Origin: Seison nebaliae
Lineage: Eukaryota > Rotifera > Pararotatoria > Seisonacea > Seisonidae
Direction of reading: 5' to 3'
Length of the DNA: 64,000 nt
NCBI GenBank assembly: GCA_023231475.1
Contig: JALJEE010000206.1
Coordinates: 1 to 64,000 of the forward strand
Positions 49,529 to 59,907 of this stretch are shown here, one piece after another. A program made the position numbers and the translations under genes. Every line of letters begins with the position of its first letter. Position 1 is the first letter of the stretch. The notes beneath the pieces were generated by a model, which had not been told where the DNA came from, made no database searches, and saw only the letters and a list, made by a program, of their open reading frames with translations.

Positions 49529-50117
49529 TCACAGTTACTTATCGTCATTCTAATCATGAATAATATTATTATTGTTATGATTATGATGGTTGGCGGTGTT
49601 GTCTATGTGAATGATGTTCTTATGATGGACCACCTTCATTTGTTTTGGGTTGATCGAAATTCTCGATCTACTTTCTCAATTTCACCACAAATAATGTTCC
49701 ACTAACGATCTGGTTCAATCACTCAACACAATACGAATACTCGATATCAGAAAAAGAAGAAATTATTGGATCTTCAATTGTCAACAAGTCTCCAATGGAA
49801 ACTTCTTACATGTGCATCTCAGAATTGTTGAATGTTTGTAGAGATATCACTTCGTTTCGAATGGAATCACTGTCTATTTGGGGAAGTTAGGGAGTGGAAA
49901 AGATTGTATCAATGAGATATAATTGATTGAAAATAATAAAGTCTGATAATTAGGACGAAAGGAGTTGTTGACTTTATTGGAATGAGAATGGATGGAAAGT
50001 TTAAGAAATGATCGTAAACAAATGAAATTCTCGTTGATGAGATCGGACGTTAGCATGAGAGGCAGATGTGCAATATCTGATATGGTAAATGGATCAGTTC
50101 AAATAAGAAGATAATTG

Positions 50118-50140
50118 AAAAGAAGAAGAAGAAGAAGAAG
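50118..50140. repeat. (GAA)n microsatellite
   Basis: Six or more consecutive AAG/GAA units. Confidence 0.8.
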
Positions 50141-52550
50141 ATCAATGCGAATAAGATTGACATAATCGATAGAATGCACATCGGATGAGAGTAGTAGAGA
50201 ATAGAAAAGAAAGGATGGTGGTGGGAGTAGTATATTGAGGATATTGGAACAGTTGTGCTAACATCTATTGATAAAAGTGAGAAGCAAAAGAAGAAGAAAG
50301 TTTATTACCACAATTATTACAATTACATTATGAAAGTAAGAGGAGGATGGCCTCATAGTCATTGTCATTGTTGATGATTATCCGCCCACGAACATCCGCT
50401 TTCGTATTTCGCATGCACATAATTGATTATTTTATCGTTCAATAAACATTAAGTAATGAACTATCTATCTACTCCAGTGAGATGAGCAAACGCAATATTG
50501 ACGACAGAAACACACAAAATGGTCACATTTATAATAATTAGATAACTTTTAAACAGAAACGAAGAGGAATGGTTGTTGTTGACGAGAAAGGAATCTCAAA
50601 GAAAACTTTCGTCGACATTATACAACTGTCGTTCCAAATAATTTCTTCTTTTTCTTCATCTCACAATCTCATTTATTTCTTTCTCTGCCACTTCTCCTTT
50701 CCTCCCAACAAATTCTTAATTAACACATATTCTGTTAAGAAAATACTAATCGAAGATTTACCTAAAACTTCTTCCTCAATTGTCCTCGACAAATCACCAA
50801 TGTCTAATAAATTTCCCTTTTCTCTCCTTCCTTCTCAGTCGATCGAACAGATAAGCAGTTCAATTGACGTCAGAAGCAAACGAATCGTGATACTTTGTCG
50901 ATCTCGTGATGAGATTACTATAATTCCTCTCGGACACCACGATTGCACCCGAAATGAATGACTATGAAAACTGACGACCATTGAATCAATAACGGAAGTT
51001 GGATGAAACGAGGAGTTATTAGTCGAATTCTTTTTCACTTTCTTCTAGTCATTCCACTGCGAACATTTCGAAGAGAATGGAGAATGTATTCAGGAAATAC
51101 TACAACAACAACTTTCGCTCATTAATAAATTAAGTTGTGTATCCAGAGGTAAAAATTGAGAAAACAATCGTAATTTGTCAAAGTCATATTAGATGCATCA
51201 TGAATAGAAAGTTAAGTGAATTACTTTATTGTTATGTTGGAGAAGGAAGGCGGATAAACAAGACAGAATTCGATTGAACGAGCCAATTCAAATTGATGAA
51301 TGGCGAACGATAATAATAAACAAGAATAATCGAGAATAAAATGTCCACTTCCCGTGCTCAAACTAATAAAAAAGACTCCATCAATCGGTTCACAAGCAAT
51401 CCCATTTGGTGTCTACTAGTATCGCCCCCTCACTTCGACATTTGGAATGTCATGCCTCCATTTTTCTCACCCCGACAAATTCACACCACTCTACTCCACT
51501 CCACTATGTTACTTCTTGAAATCAGATGGATTGATCGAAATGAGAATGATATGAATTAAAATTTCAATATCTCTTAAATTCGAATTATTTCTTCTTTTTT
51601 TGGAGATAGCAGTAAATCTTTAAATTGATTGAGTAATGAAATCGATCGAATCGTTTAGAAACGACGTTGTTTTCTTATCCGGAAATTAACCGGATATCAT
51701 TTAGTAAATATTCGAAAGAACGGCGAGCGACTAAAGCGATCTAATTGTTGCCGATCGACAAATTTCCTTCATTTTTTTTCCTTCTTTATTCATTACTAGT
51801 ATTACTACTAATCACGATCATCATGATGAGGAGAAGAGACTTCATAATAATGATAATAAAATTATCGAATATCGTCAACAACAACCAGCTCAATGATTCA
51901 TTCAGTTTTTGTTTCTGAAGAAAAAATGGAAAAAGTTGAAGAATCTCCCCTTCAAATTATGATGAACAATTAGTTAATTGATTTTAACTCATCTCCTAAA
52001 TATGTAGGAAATGGATACAGATAAACATCATCATCATCTTTTGAATGTTGTGATTATTGAATGATCATCGAATCGACACATCCGTCACCATCGAGGATCA
52101 TACACCTGTACACATCGATTGTCATTAGCGGATAAGTGAGAGAAGATGTTTTATTGATAAACTATCACATTTCATCTCTAATTAGGCTGAAGAAGAAAAA
52201 AAAGAGAATAACTGAAACGTTTAATTAAAATTCTCTCTTAATTTCCTCAAATCCCGATCCCATCTAACGGTCCCCCTCAAACATACTATCAAACGAATGA
52301 AAGTCGTCGTCCGAAAGATTAATTTGTTACTAAACTTCTGTAATCTCACCATCTTTACTATCCGATAGGCGAATGAGGATAATCACCGTATTGATGATAT
52401 GTTGTACTGAAAAAGAGACAATTAGAGGCTGATAATATCATCATAAAATATGTTAGTTTCAAACTCAATTTAATTTAACTCACAAAAGAAATGTCAAGCG
52501 ACAAATTGATTTCTCATCTCATTCAAAATCGATTATCAATCCCGTTCCAA

Positions 52551-52573
52551 TTCTCTCTCTCTCTCTCTCTCTC
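52551..52573. repeat. (CT)n microsatellite
   Basis: About eleven uninterrupted CT units in intergenic DNA. Confidence 0.9.
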
Positions 52574-53214
52574 TATATCTCTTTCAATCTATTCAACCAA
52601 ATGAAAAAAACAAAAAATTTTCATAAACTTATATCATAATCATTATCTCCTTCTTAACATATCTATCTCAACAGATGATTTTGACTAAATCTTGTTTATT
52701 AAGTTGTATCGGTCCTTAAAACTTGTGGTGAATTAACAAATTTTTAATTTAGTTAGAAGAAATTTTATAAAATGAAAAATGATTTTCCGATTATAGATAT
52801 CTCTCTCAAATAATTTATAATATGTTCAATTTTGAGTACAATTCCAATAATTCAATTTATTCAACTATTAGTCCTACAAGACATTTATTCGAATGTTATG
52901 CTCCTCAAATGTAAATTTAGTGAAGAACCCTCACATACATTTATCTCACTCACAGTATGTGATTGACGTGATGGAGAATTGTGAATGAGAAAGAATTTCT
53001 TTTTATTTCAATTTATTACGACAAGATGAGGAAGAAACGAAAGAAAAGCAGATAAATTTGGAGATTCTTCTCTCAACAAACGAATATGTTTAGGTGAAAA
53101 TTGTAAAAAAACAGAAAAAAATGAGAATCAAAAAAAAGGAGACTCAATTCGCTCAGCATTATCTCATAATCTACGACTGATTGTCTAATGTTGGATGTTG
53201 ATTGGCGACTGTGC

Positions 53215-53373
53215 TCATGCCACCACGTCCTCCCCACCATGCGTCGAAAGATTGCGACGATGAACGTGTTTGTAAATGACAATTCCGAGAAATATCGTTC
53301 CCAATAGGAGAATTAGGAGAATGAAGGGAAGGAAAATTCCCAGTGCCATACCACCACCAGATCCGAGAGCCAT
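53215..53373 (-). CDS. Candidate small single-pass membrane protein, 52 residues
   Basis: An ATG at 53373 opens a frame of 52 codons with a Gly-rich N-terminus (MALGSGGGMALG). A strong 22-residue hydrophobic segment follows (IFLPFILLILLLGTIFLGIVIY), then a basic KHVHRR stop-transfer and a short polar tail. The ATG lies just after a good acceptor-like sequence (CAATTTTAG, about 10 nt upstream), so it may be the second exon of a longer gene or transcript. In the overlapping frame the last part reads FDAWWGGRGGMSTVANQHP, which also looks coding-like. A frame switch, an unseen intron or an assembly indel is therefore possible. No family recognised. Confidence 0.4.
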   Translation of the reverse strand: MALGSGGGMALGIFLPFILLILLLGTIFLGIVIYKHVHRRNLSTHGGEDVVA

Positions 53374-54287
53374 CGTTCACTAAAATTGGATTGTTGGAAT
53401 ATCGAATTCGGATGGAAACGAGATAATGTTTTTCCAGAAGTACTTCAATTGATTTTTGTATGGATACAACAGCTTCCAATTTAAAAACAAATTAATTTCT
53501 CAAATATTCGAACGTTTAGGAAATGCAATGGAAAATGTTATTATAAGAATCCTTATAACATCTTAACGACTAATAGAAACTTCTTCTTTTACATCCAAAA
53601 CACAACAGAACTATGATACCATAACTTACCTACGGAATTTTAAGTATGACTCGTAAAAGAAATTATTGTTAATAAACAAAACAAATAAAATAAGTTCATT
53701 TATCCCCGACACATTTATGAGAAATAATAATTGTCTTTTTCGACTTTCTATTGACATCACTTACTTCATTCATAGATGATATTGTCAGATAGAAAAAAAT
53801 ATTAGACAACCAGTTCAGTTTCTTATTAAATATAAAATTACACTTAAATTTAGTTGGAAAGGAATTTAATTAAAATGAATATTCTCAAAAGTAGTTTAGT
53901 CGTAAATTATAATTTCATGTTAATAATTTTTATTATTATAAAATCAAATCCCCTCGGGGTAAATTGAAAATAAAATGAGGATATCACTCTACATGTTATC
54001 AGTGATAAGTTTTCTTTCAACGTCGATTTTATCACTAAAATAATCCGGAACATGAGAAGTAATATCAAAGTTAGATGAACGTCAATCGAATAGTAAGAAC
54101 AAAAAAAGATGACTGGATTGAAAAAATGTTTACATTGGAAATAAGATGAAAATAGTAAATCTGATTCACCGATATACTGAATTATTTTCAAATATTTTTG
54201 AACAATAAGAGGAGGAAAAGGTTTCAATCCCCAGATAGAAAATGTAAATGCCCTATTAATTTTATTATTATTTATTGATTAAATTCC
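53374..54287. other. AT-rich intergenic stretch beside the retrotransposon remnant
   Basis: No gene recognised. At 53943-53980 a short segment resembles the 3' end of the retrotransposon remnant at 54280-54315 (both read AAAT-CC-TCGGG-TAAA-T in part), so a second, smaller fragment of the same element family may lie here. Confidence 0.35.
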
Positions 54288-55560
54288 TGTCGGGATAAAA
54301 TAGAAAAAAATGTAAAATAATTTCGATTCTCGCCACTGTTGATCAATCGGCGTAATTCTACGAATGATTCCCGATCAATTGGCATAAAATCGGTGGGATC
54401 GTAGGAAAAAATTAAATCTCTAAAATCCTGAAGTCGAATGTCATGAGATAACCCGTAGTATCGAAGAGTATATGAAAATATTGATCGATTATGTAAGAAG
54501 TTTATGTTCGAAATATGAGAAATGTGTTATTGGATAATTTTGTAGATAAGAGTAAAAATTCGACGAGAAAAAAGAATGGGTAGGGGAAGAAGACCGACTG
54601 TTGCGAAGAGGAGAGAATGGTTGTATCTGTGAAAGCAACATATCAATGCGCGGTCGATGGACAGGAATGAACGTTGTGTAATAGAGAAAATCGTTTCCAG
54701 AGAGTAAAGAGGCAGAATCAAGCTCCTGAAAAACTGCAAAAATATATTCTAAGAGGAGAGAAAGGAAAAAATGCTTTTCATAATTTGTGATGAATATGAT
54801 CTAAATCGTTTCATGAAAGATCTCGGAAATCGATGGTTGAACCAAGAAAGATGGTGGAGGCTTTGAGAGGAATAATCGAGAAAGATCGTGAGTCGGTTGA
54901 TAACAGGATCGATGGAAACACCTCTGTTCATGAGAAGTAAAGATGACCATTGATATGACAGTTTAAGATACCGAAGAAAAACGATTTAAACTGACAATGT
55001 CGTCTGCGTAAACCATGACATGTGGGAACGAATTGCTTCCTATGTGGATGTCACATGATTCGTTCAGATCACAAAGAATTTAATCGATGAATAGCCCAAA
55101 AACCAGGGACCAAGAATAGTACCTTGATGAACACCGGAATTGATAGGAAAAATTTCACCTAGTCAGTCGCCAATAACGATACGTCCCGTATATTCGTAGA
55201 AGAGATGATATGGAAAACGGAATAGAGGAATCTCGACAGAATGACCGCAAAAACGAACGATACGTCGATAGAGTCGAAGGCTTTAGAAACGTCGAGGAAT
55301 AAAGTACCACATTAAATGGCTAACAACAACGAAGAAGCATTAGAATTGTTCAATTAAATGTACGATCGAGACATAGCAAGGACTTTTTAGTGTTGGACAA
55401 AGAAACGGCTTGTCCGTTTCGCAACAGTATGTAACCATTAAGTTGATGTTCAATTGAATCGAGAAATATTTGCAACGATGATGGAACGAATAAAAAGATC
55501 TCTTGTAAGAAAGAAACTTACATCTAATTTCATCGGTTAATAAGAAAGATAAATAATGGG
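54288..55560 (-). mobile_element. Decayed non-LTR (LINE-type) retrotransposon, reverse transcriptase remnant
   Basis: Reading the minus strand in shifting frames gives reverse transcriptase blocks in the right order. Block A is LFLDVSKAFDSID (about 55263-55300), the B-like block is GVHQGTILGP (about 55107-55135), and the catalytic block is MVYADDIV (about 54990-55016). Further on comes the thumb/C-terminal type segment LPLYSLETIF (about 54700). A final open piece begins LRYYGLSHDIRLQDFRDLI and ends in a stop at about 54288. Stops and frameshifts separate the blocks, so the copy is dead. No endonuclease domain, target duplication or clear poly-A tail was found, and the 5' boundary is a guess. 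The A-SKAFDSID and YADD forms are typical of Jockey/CR1-like elements, but the clade is not settled. Confidence 0.75.
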
Positions 55561-56105
55561 AAAGATGATCAGAATAAATAGTTCTATAATTTCAGCTTCT
55601 CCAAAAAATTACATTTATTATAATTTGCTCTTGTCAATTAAAAAGTCAATTTTATGTTAAAAGACTTGTGTGATAAATTGAAATTAATTTTAATATTTAA
55701 TATGACGAATTATAAGGTGAGTGGAAGTAGGATGTTGTTGAATTACAGTTGCCATAGATTTGAATGTGAATGTGAAATGAAAGGAAGATAAATATTTGGG
55801 AGAAATTGGAGAGATTGAGTTGGGAAATTTGGAGGGAGAAGTTTAAAGTTGAGTTTTTAGTTTGAAGCTTATGGATGACAATAAAATTGACACGTCATAA
55901 AATTAAATAGTTTCGAATGAAATCCATATAAGTGGCGTATGTGCATGACGAAATAGAAGAAGAAAATCAGATTGTTCCATTCTTTCCATTCTCTCTATGT
56001 ATTAATATATTTAACTATTTTGGTGTAGCGCAATTGAAGTTGTTGAGAAATTCATTTTCAATTTTAATTTCGATTTCATTATCTATTCATTGTTGATTGT
56101 GAGTA
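55561..56105. other. Upstream region of the dymeclin gene
   Basis: Non-coding, AT-rich. It should hold the promoter and 5' UTR; the start codon is preceded by GTGAGTA. Confidence 0.45.
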
Positions 56106-59100
56106 ATGGGGAAAGGTTTGAGTGTGGAGGAGTTGGCGAAGCCAATGGATCGTCAAATGAAAATGAAAAGATTGGAAGAATTGTTAAAGAATGGCGATGC
56201 AATTAACGATGAGAAAGAAGAAGAAGAATTCTGGAATGATTTCTGTGAAATGGATTGTCCTCTCATCATTTGTGGTGCGGATGAATTGACAATCAATTTA
56301 TTGATTGGTTTCGTCCTCAAAAAACATTCGAAACGATTACTCGTCAATGGAGTAATGAAACGAATCGTGATCGATTGTCTACGACGAATGCAACGATGGG
56401 AATCGAATTTATGTCTCTCTTCTCGAGAAGAGAAGAAAATCATCAAAATCATCGACGAAATGGAAATAAAACGATTGACGTTCCAGTTCCTCATCATCCA
56501 AGTCGCCATCAGATATGTTCTGATAACTGACGGAGAAGAATTACTCATTCAATTACTCCGATTAGGCGACTCGGGTGATGGAATGGAAGATAATTTGCTG
56601 GACGTCTTAATCTGCGGAATTATCTCATTCTTCTGTTCCACTCCCATCTGCAATGAAACGATGTATGTTCTCTTTCGATCAAAGAATATTCTTCTTACAC
56701 TTCTCTCTCATCGTATAATGGAAATACATGATATTAATCAAATATCTTCATCAGAAAATGGAGAAACGACTGAAATGAAAACGGAAATGTATTCCGTCGA
56801 TCCAATGAGTTGTGAAGAAGAAACAAAGAAAGAAAAAGATTTATCGCTCTCCACTTACAATTCGATGATTTATCGAATCTTTATGAGAGTCGTTCCGAAG
56901 GAATTCGTTGCTAAATTCGTTCACAAACTTCTCGCCTGTACCGTTATAGAACCGTCGGAGATTTGGAAAGAGAAGATCGATCGAGATATCGGACGATTCA
57001 CGAAACATATTATCGATATTCTCATTGTTTATGATCCACGTCCCATCAACCAGAAGCGATGGATGAGTCATTTGCCGGATCGTACAGTCACTAAAGGAAT
57101 TATGGAGTCCGTATCATCCACAATGTGGTCAGTGTTAACATTAGGAATGACATCGACCGAATCGACAGCTGCGAAGAATATGAAACGTCAATTGAGTGTT
57201 GTTCATGCATCGGCAGGAACGAATTATTCATTTTATGTGGAAAGTTTAGATGAAATGATTTTCCATCTTAAAGTTCATTTGACTCATCTGGAATTGATGA
57301 TAAAGAAGGAGGAACATTATGAAATTTGGTCTATTCATTCACTCATTATTCTACAACAATTAATCAATAATTGGACATTATATTCATTGTCGAATGAGGA
57401 AGAGGAAACGGATGACGAAGAGATTAATGAAGATGATGAAAGTGATGAAGAAGATGAAAATGGAGAAGAAAAAAAAGTGACAACAATGACAACAGGATCT
57501 TTAGAAACACCAAATCTCCCAACAACAGACAATCTCATAGAAAGTGATGGGAAAAGGGAAAAATTGAAAAAACGAAAAAAAAAAGAACCAGAGAAATTGA
57601 CGAATGCTCAATTGTTGGCAAAATATTCGAACAGTAAAAGTAGCAACGATGTTTACATTATTCGACGATTATTGAAAATTCGAAGGAGAATCGATCGACG
57701 AAATAAACGAGAAAGAAATCGATCTGAATCAGAATTTCGGTCGTTGGATCAATATCGAAATCCATATCGTTTCGCATTGTTCAATTTCGAGGATATTTTC
57801 GACGAAGAATTGGGAATGAAATGTAAAACGTTGGATTTACTCTCCTCCATTGACTATCAATCTACGAACGATAAGACAATGAAGTTGCAGGAATTTGATG
57901 GTTTGTCGATGGTCGAATTCAATCTCTTCCGCTTTCCCATGTTGACGTTATATGAATGGATTTGTAAACGATTACAAAATATTTGTTCGTTCGATGCAGA
58001 TGGTACAGATGTAGTGCACTGTGAGTATGTGAAGGAATTGTTGATGAAATCGAAACGAGAAGGTCCGAAACGAATATATCTTTATTCGTCCACTTATGCC
58101 GATGTGGTTCTCTTGTTCATGTATACGTTGTTATTGAAGAATTCTTCATTTCGATTATTTGTGACAGCACGTGGTAATATTGATGATTTTATCTTTTCTC
58201 TCTTGAGAATTATTTATCGTGCATCTTATGTGCACAACGTTTATACATCGACACTCACTTTGCACTTACGAGAATTGATGAAGAAATTCTATTCATTCAA
58301 GAAAGAGCCAGTAGAAATGAATGATCCATTGTCATTAACGGCATTTGAACGACGATCAAAAAAATTGATAATGGAAAAAGAAGCAATGACACAATCGTCT
58401 CAATCTCATCATGTTTATATCGCTCTCGTTATTCTATTGCAATTGAGTGAGGATACTCAACTAAACATATCATTACATCAATTGAAAACACCATCACCAG
58501 AATGGTTCTTGGAGAGAAGTTTGGAAGAGATTAGTGTCGGTTCCTTATACATTATGGTTCTTTTACGATGTATTTTTGTAAATGTTCGGTTATTGAAAGA
58601 TCATTATCTACACACAAATTTCCTTGGTGTCTTTTCCAATATCGGAGTGGAAGTGACACATCTTCATCATTTCACTTGTGAGAAAGTTATTCAACTCATA
58701 AATTATTTAACGAAGAAAATCGAATCGTCAATTAAACAATACGATGAAGAGTTGAAGAGACAAGAAGAGAAATTGAAGAAGAATTCAATGAGTGAATTGA
58801 GTGAAAATAATTCGAAATCGGAAGAGAAAGATGATGATGAAGATGATGATTTGGAAGTCTCCACTCTCAAATTGAACAACGAGATTATGTGTATGAAAGA
58901 AAATTTGAGATTTCTTTTGGAAATGATCAATGTCATTTTCAATTATCAATTGGCCAACAATCCCGAACTGGTTTATGAAGTTCTTTATCATCAACAATTG
59001 TTTCATATGTTACGAGAACAACATCCGTCCATGACTAGTCCACTCTCCAACATCAAAATAGTTATCGATTTTTTTTATTCGAAAGTAATGGCAATGCCAT

Positions 59101-59381
59101 CACGTGACGTCGATTCGGTTATGGAATTGTTGAGGAATGAAGTAAAAATTCAAAATAATCCTCATTTGACAAGCAATTTGAAGAAGCCGACCAAATTGAA
59201 ATATCGATATCGAGAAGAAGATAATCCAGAAGATTTCTTCTTACCTTACACCAAAGATCTGACGATGCAGACGACATCGACGTTGACTGACCGTTTATCA
59301 TGTCAACTTCTCTTTTCCGCCCCGTCTAACGACAAATATGTCGATCAATCATCTACAACGTTACCGGTGAATAACGTCTGA
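56106..59381 (+). CDS. DYM: Dymeclin
   Basis: Dymeclin is a peripheral Golgi protein needed for Golgi organisation and secretion; human loss causes Dyggve-Melchior-Clausen dysplasia. Single exon, 1091 residues. It starts MGKGLS, which fits N-myristoylation as known for the family. Conserved blocks are SSTMWSVLTLGM (near 340), FDGLSMVEFNLF (near 600), YADVVLLFMYTLLLKNSSFR (near 670), HHVYIALVILLQLSEDTQLN (near 765), WFLERSLEEISVGSLYIMVLLR (near 805), LKDHYLHTNFLGVFSNI, NNPELVYEVLYHQQLFHMLR and KLKYRYREEDNPEDFFLPY close to the end. Human dymeclin has 669 residues. The extra length comes mainly from an acidic then basic low-complexity insert near 425-570 and a further acidic stretch near 890-925. 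The absence of introns over 3.3 kb is notable but matches the large-exon style of this genome. Confidence 0.95.
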   Translation: MGKGLSVEELAKPMDRQMKMKRLEELLKNGDAINDEKEEEEFWNDFCEMDCPLIICGADELTINLLIGFVLKKHSKRLLVNGVMKRIVIDCLRRMQRWESNLCLSSREEKKIIKIIDEMEIKRLTFQFLIIQVAIRYVLITDGEELLIQLLRLGDSGDGMEDNLLDVLICGIISFFCSTPICNETMYVLFRSKNILLTLLSHRIMEIHDINQISSSENGETTEMKTEMYSVDPMSCEEETKKEKDLSLSTYNSMIYRIFMRVVPKEFVAKFVHKLLACTVIEPSEIWKEKIDRDIGRFTKHIIDILIVYDPRPINQKRWMSHLPDRTVTKGIMESVSSTMWSVLTLGMTSTESTAAKNMKRQLSVVHASAGTNYSFYVESLDEMIFHLKVHLTHLELMIKKEEHYEIWSIHSLIILQQLINNWTLYSLSNEEEETDDEEINEDDESDEEDENGEEKKVTTMTTGSLETPNLPTTDNLIESDGKREKLKKRKKKEPEKLTNAQLLAKYSNSKSSNDVYIIRRLLKIRRRIDRRNKRERNRSESEFRSLDQYRNPYRFALFNFEDIFDEELGMKCKTLDLLSSIDYQSTNDKTMKLQEFDGLSMVEFNLFRFPMLTLYEWICKRLQNICSFDADGTDVVHCEYVKELLMKSKREGPKRIYLYSSTYADVVLLFMYTLLLKNSSFRLFVTARGNIDDFIFSLLRIIYRASYVHNVYTSTLTLHLRELMKKFYSFKKEPVEMNDPLSLTAFERRSKKLIMEKEAMTQSSQSHHVYIALVILLQLSEDTQLNISLHQLKTPSPEWFLERSLEEISVGSLYIMVLLRCIFVNVRLLKDHYLHTNFLGVFSNIGVEVTHLHHFTCEKVIQLINYLTKKIESSIKQYDEELKRQEEKLKKNSMSELSENNSKSEEKDDDEDDDLEVSTLKLNNEIMCMKENLRFLLEMINVIFNYQLANNPELVYEVLYHQQLFHMLREQHPSMTSPLSNIKIVIDFFYSKVMAMPSRDVDSVMELLRNEVKIQNNPHLTSNLKKPTKLKYRYREEDNPEDFFLPYTKDLTMQTTSTLTDRLSCQLLFSAPSNDKYVDQSSTTLPVNNV

Positions 59382-59907
59382 AATTCGATCACATTTTTTA
59401 CGGACAACAACTTTCATCATTTAACAATTATTAACCATTCTTTCTCTCTTCTTCTATTATCTTCTCTTCCAAATGAACTTAATTCATAAAGGAAGCTGAT
59501 TTTTTATGTTCATATTCTCTTTTCTCCACAATCTCCCACACACAAACACACACAAGCCGCCCATCGATCTAATCGATTATTCTTTCAGAATTCTTAAATG
59601 CGACGAATTTAAATTGTCACTTCCTTCTTACCTTCATTTCGGATGTGGAATTTTTTAATACTAAAATTTAATTTATTCTCAATTGTTTATGATGGATTTT
59701 GTTCTTCTCTTTTCCTAATCCATTATCGTCGTTTTTATCATCGTTGTTCTACATGCCATTATCATGAACAATGTTGAAATTTTATGTTATTTATGATTTC
59801 TCTTTTTTTCTTCTTCTTCTTTCTTAGAACGTTCACATTCCTTTCGTTTCAGAATTGTCCAAACCAATCGTTACAAGATAAAAGAAAATTGAGGAGTTGT
59901 TTTTGGG
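59382..59907. other. Spacer between dymeclin and COPA
   Basis: 526 bp, non-coding, with T/CT-rich tracts near the COPA start. It holds the dymeclin 3' UTR and COPA promoter. A CACACAAACACACACA stretch lies near 59538. Confidence 0.5.

Larger units (their letters stand above)
49529..53214. other. Gene-poor intergenic region
   Basis: No recognisable gene. The open frame at 50569-50961 (130 codons) has no family resemblance and lies in mixed low-complexity sequence. Microsatellites are (GAA)n at about 50118-50140 and (CT)n at about 52551-52573. ATCCGG and CCGGAT face each other at about 51678-51696. Confidence 0.45.

Noticed and set aside
50569..50961. 130-codon plus-strand ORF with an ATG
   Set aside because: No domain, no signal or membrane pattern of interest, no splice context; length is not decisive in this DNA.
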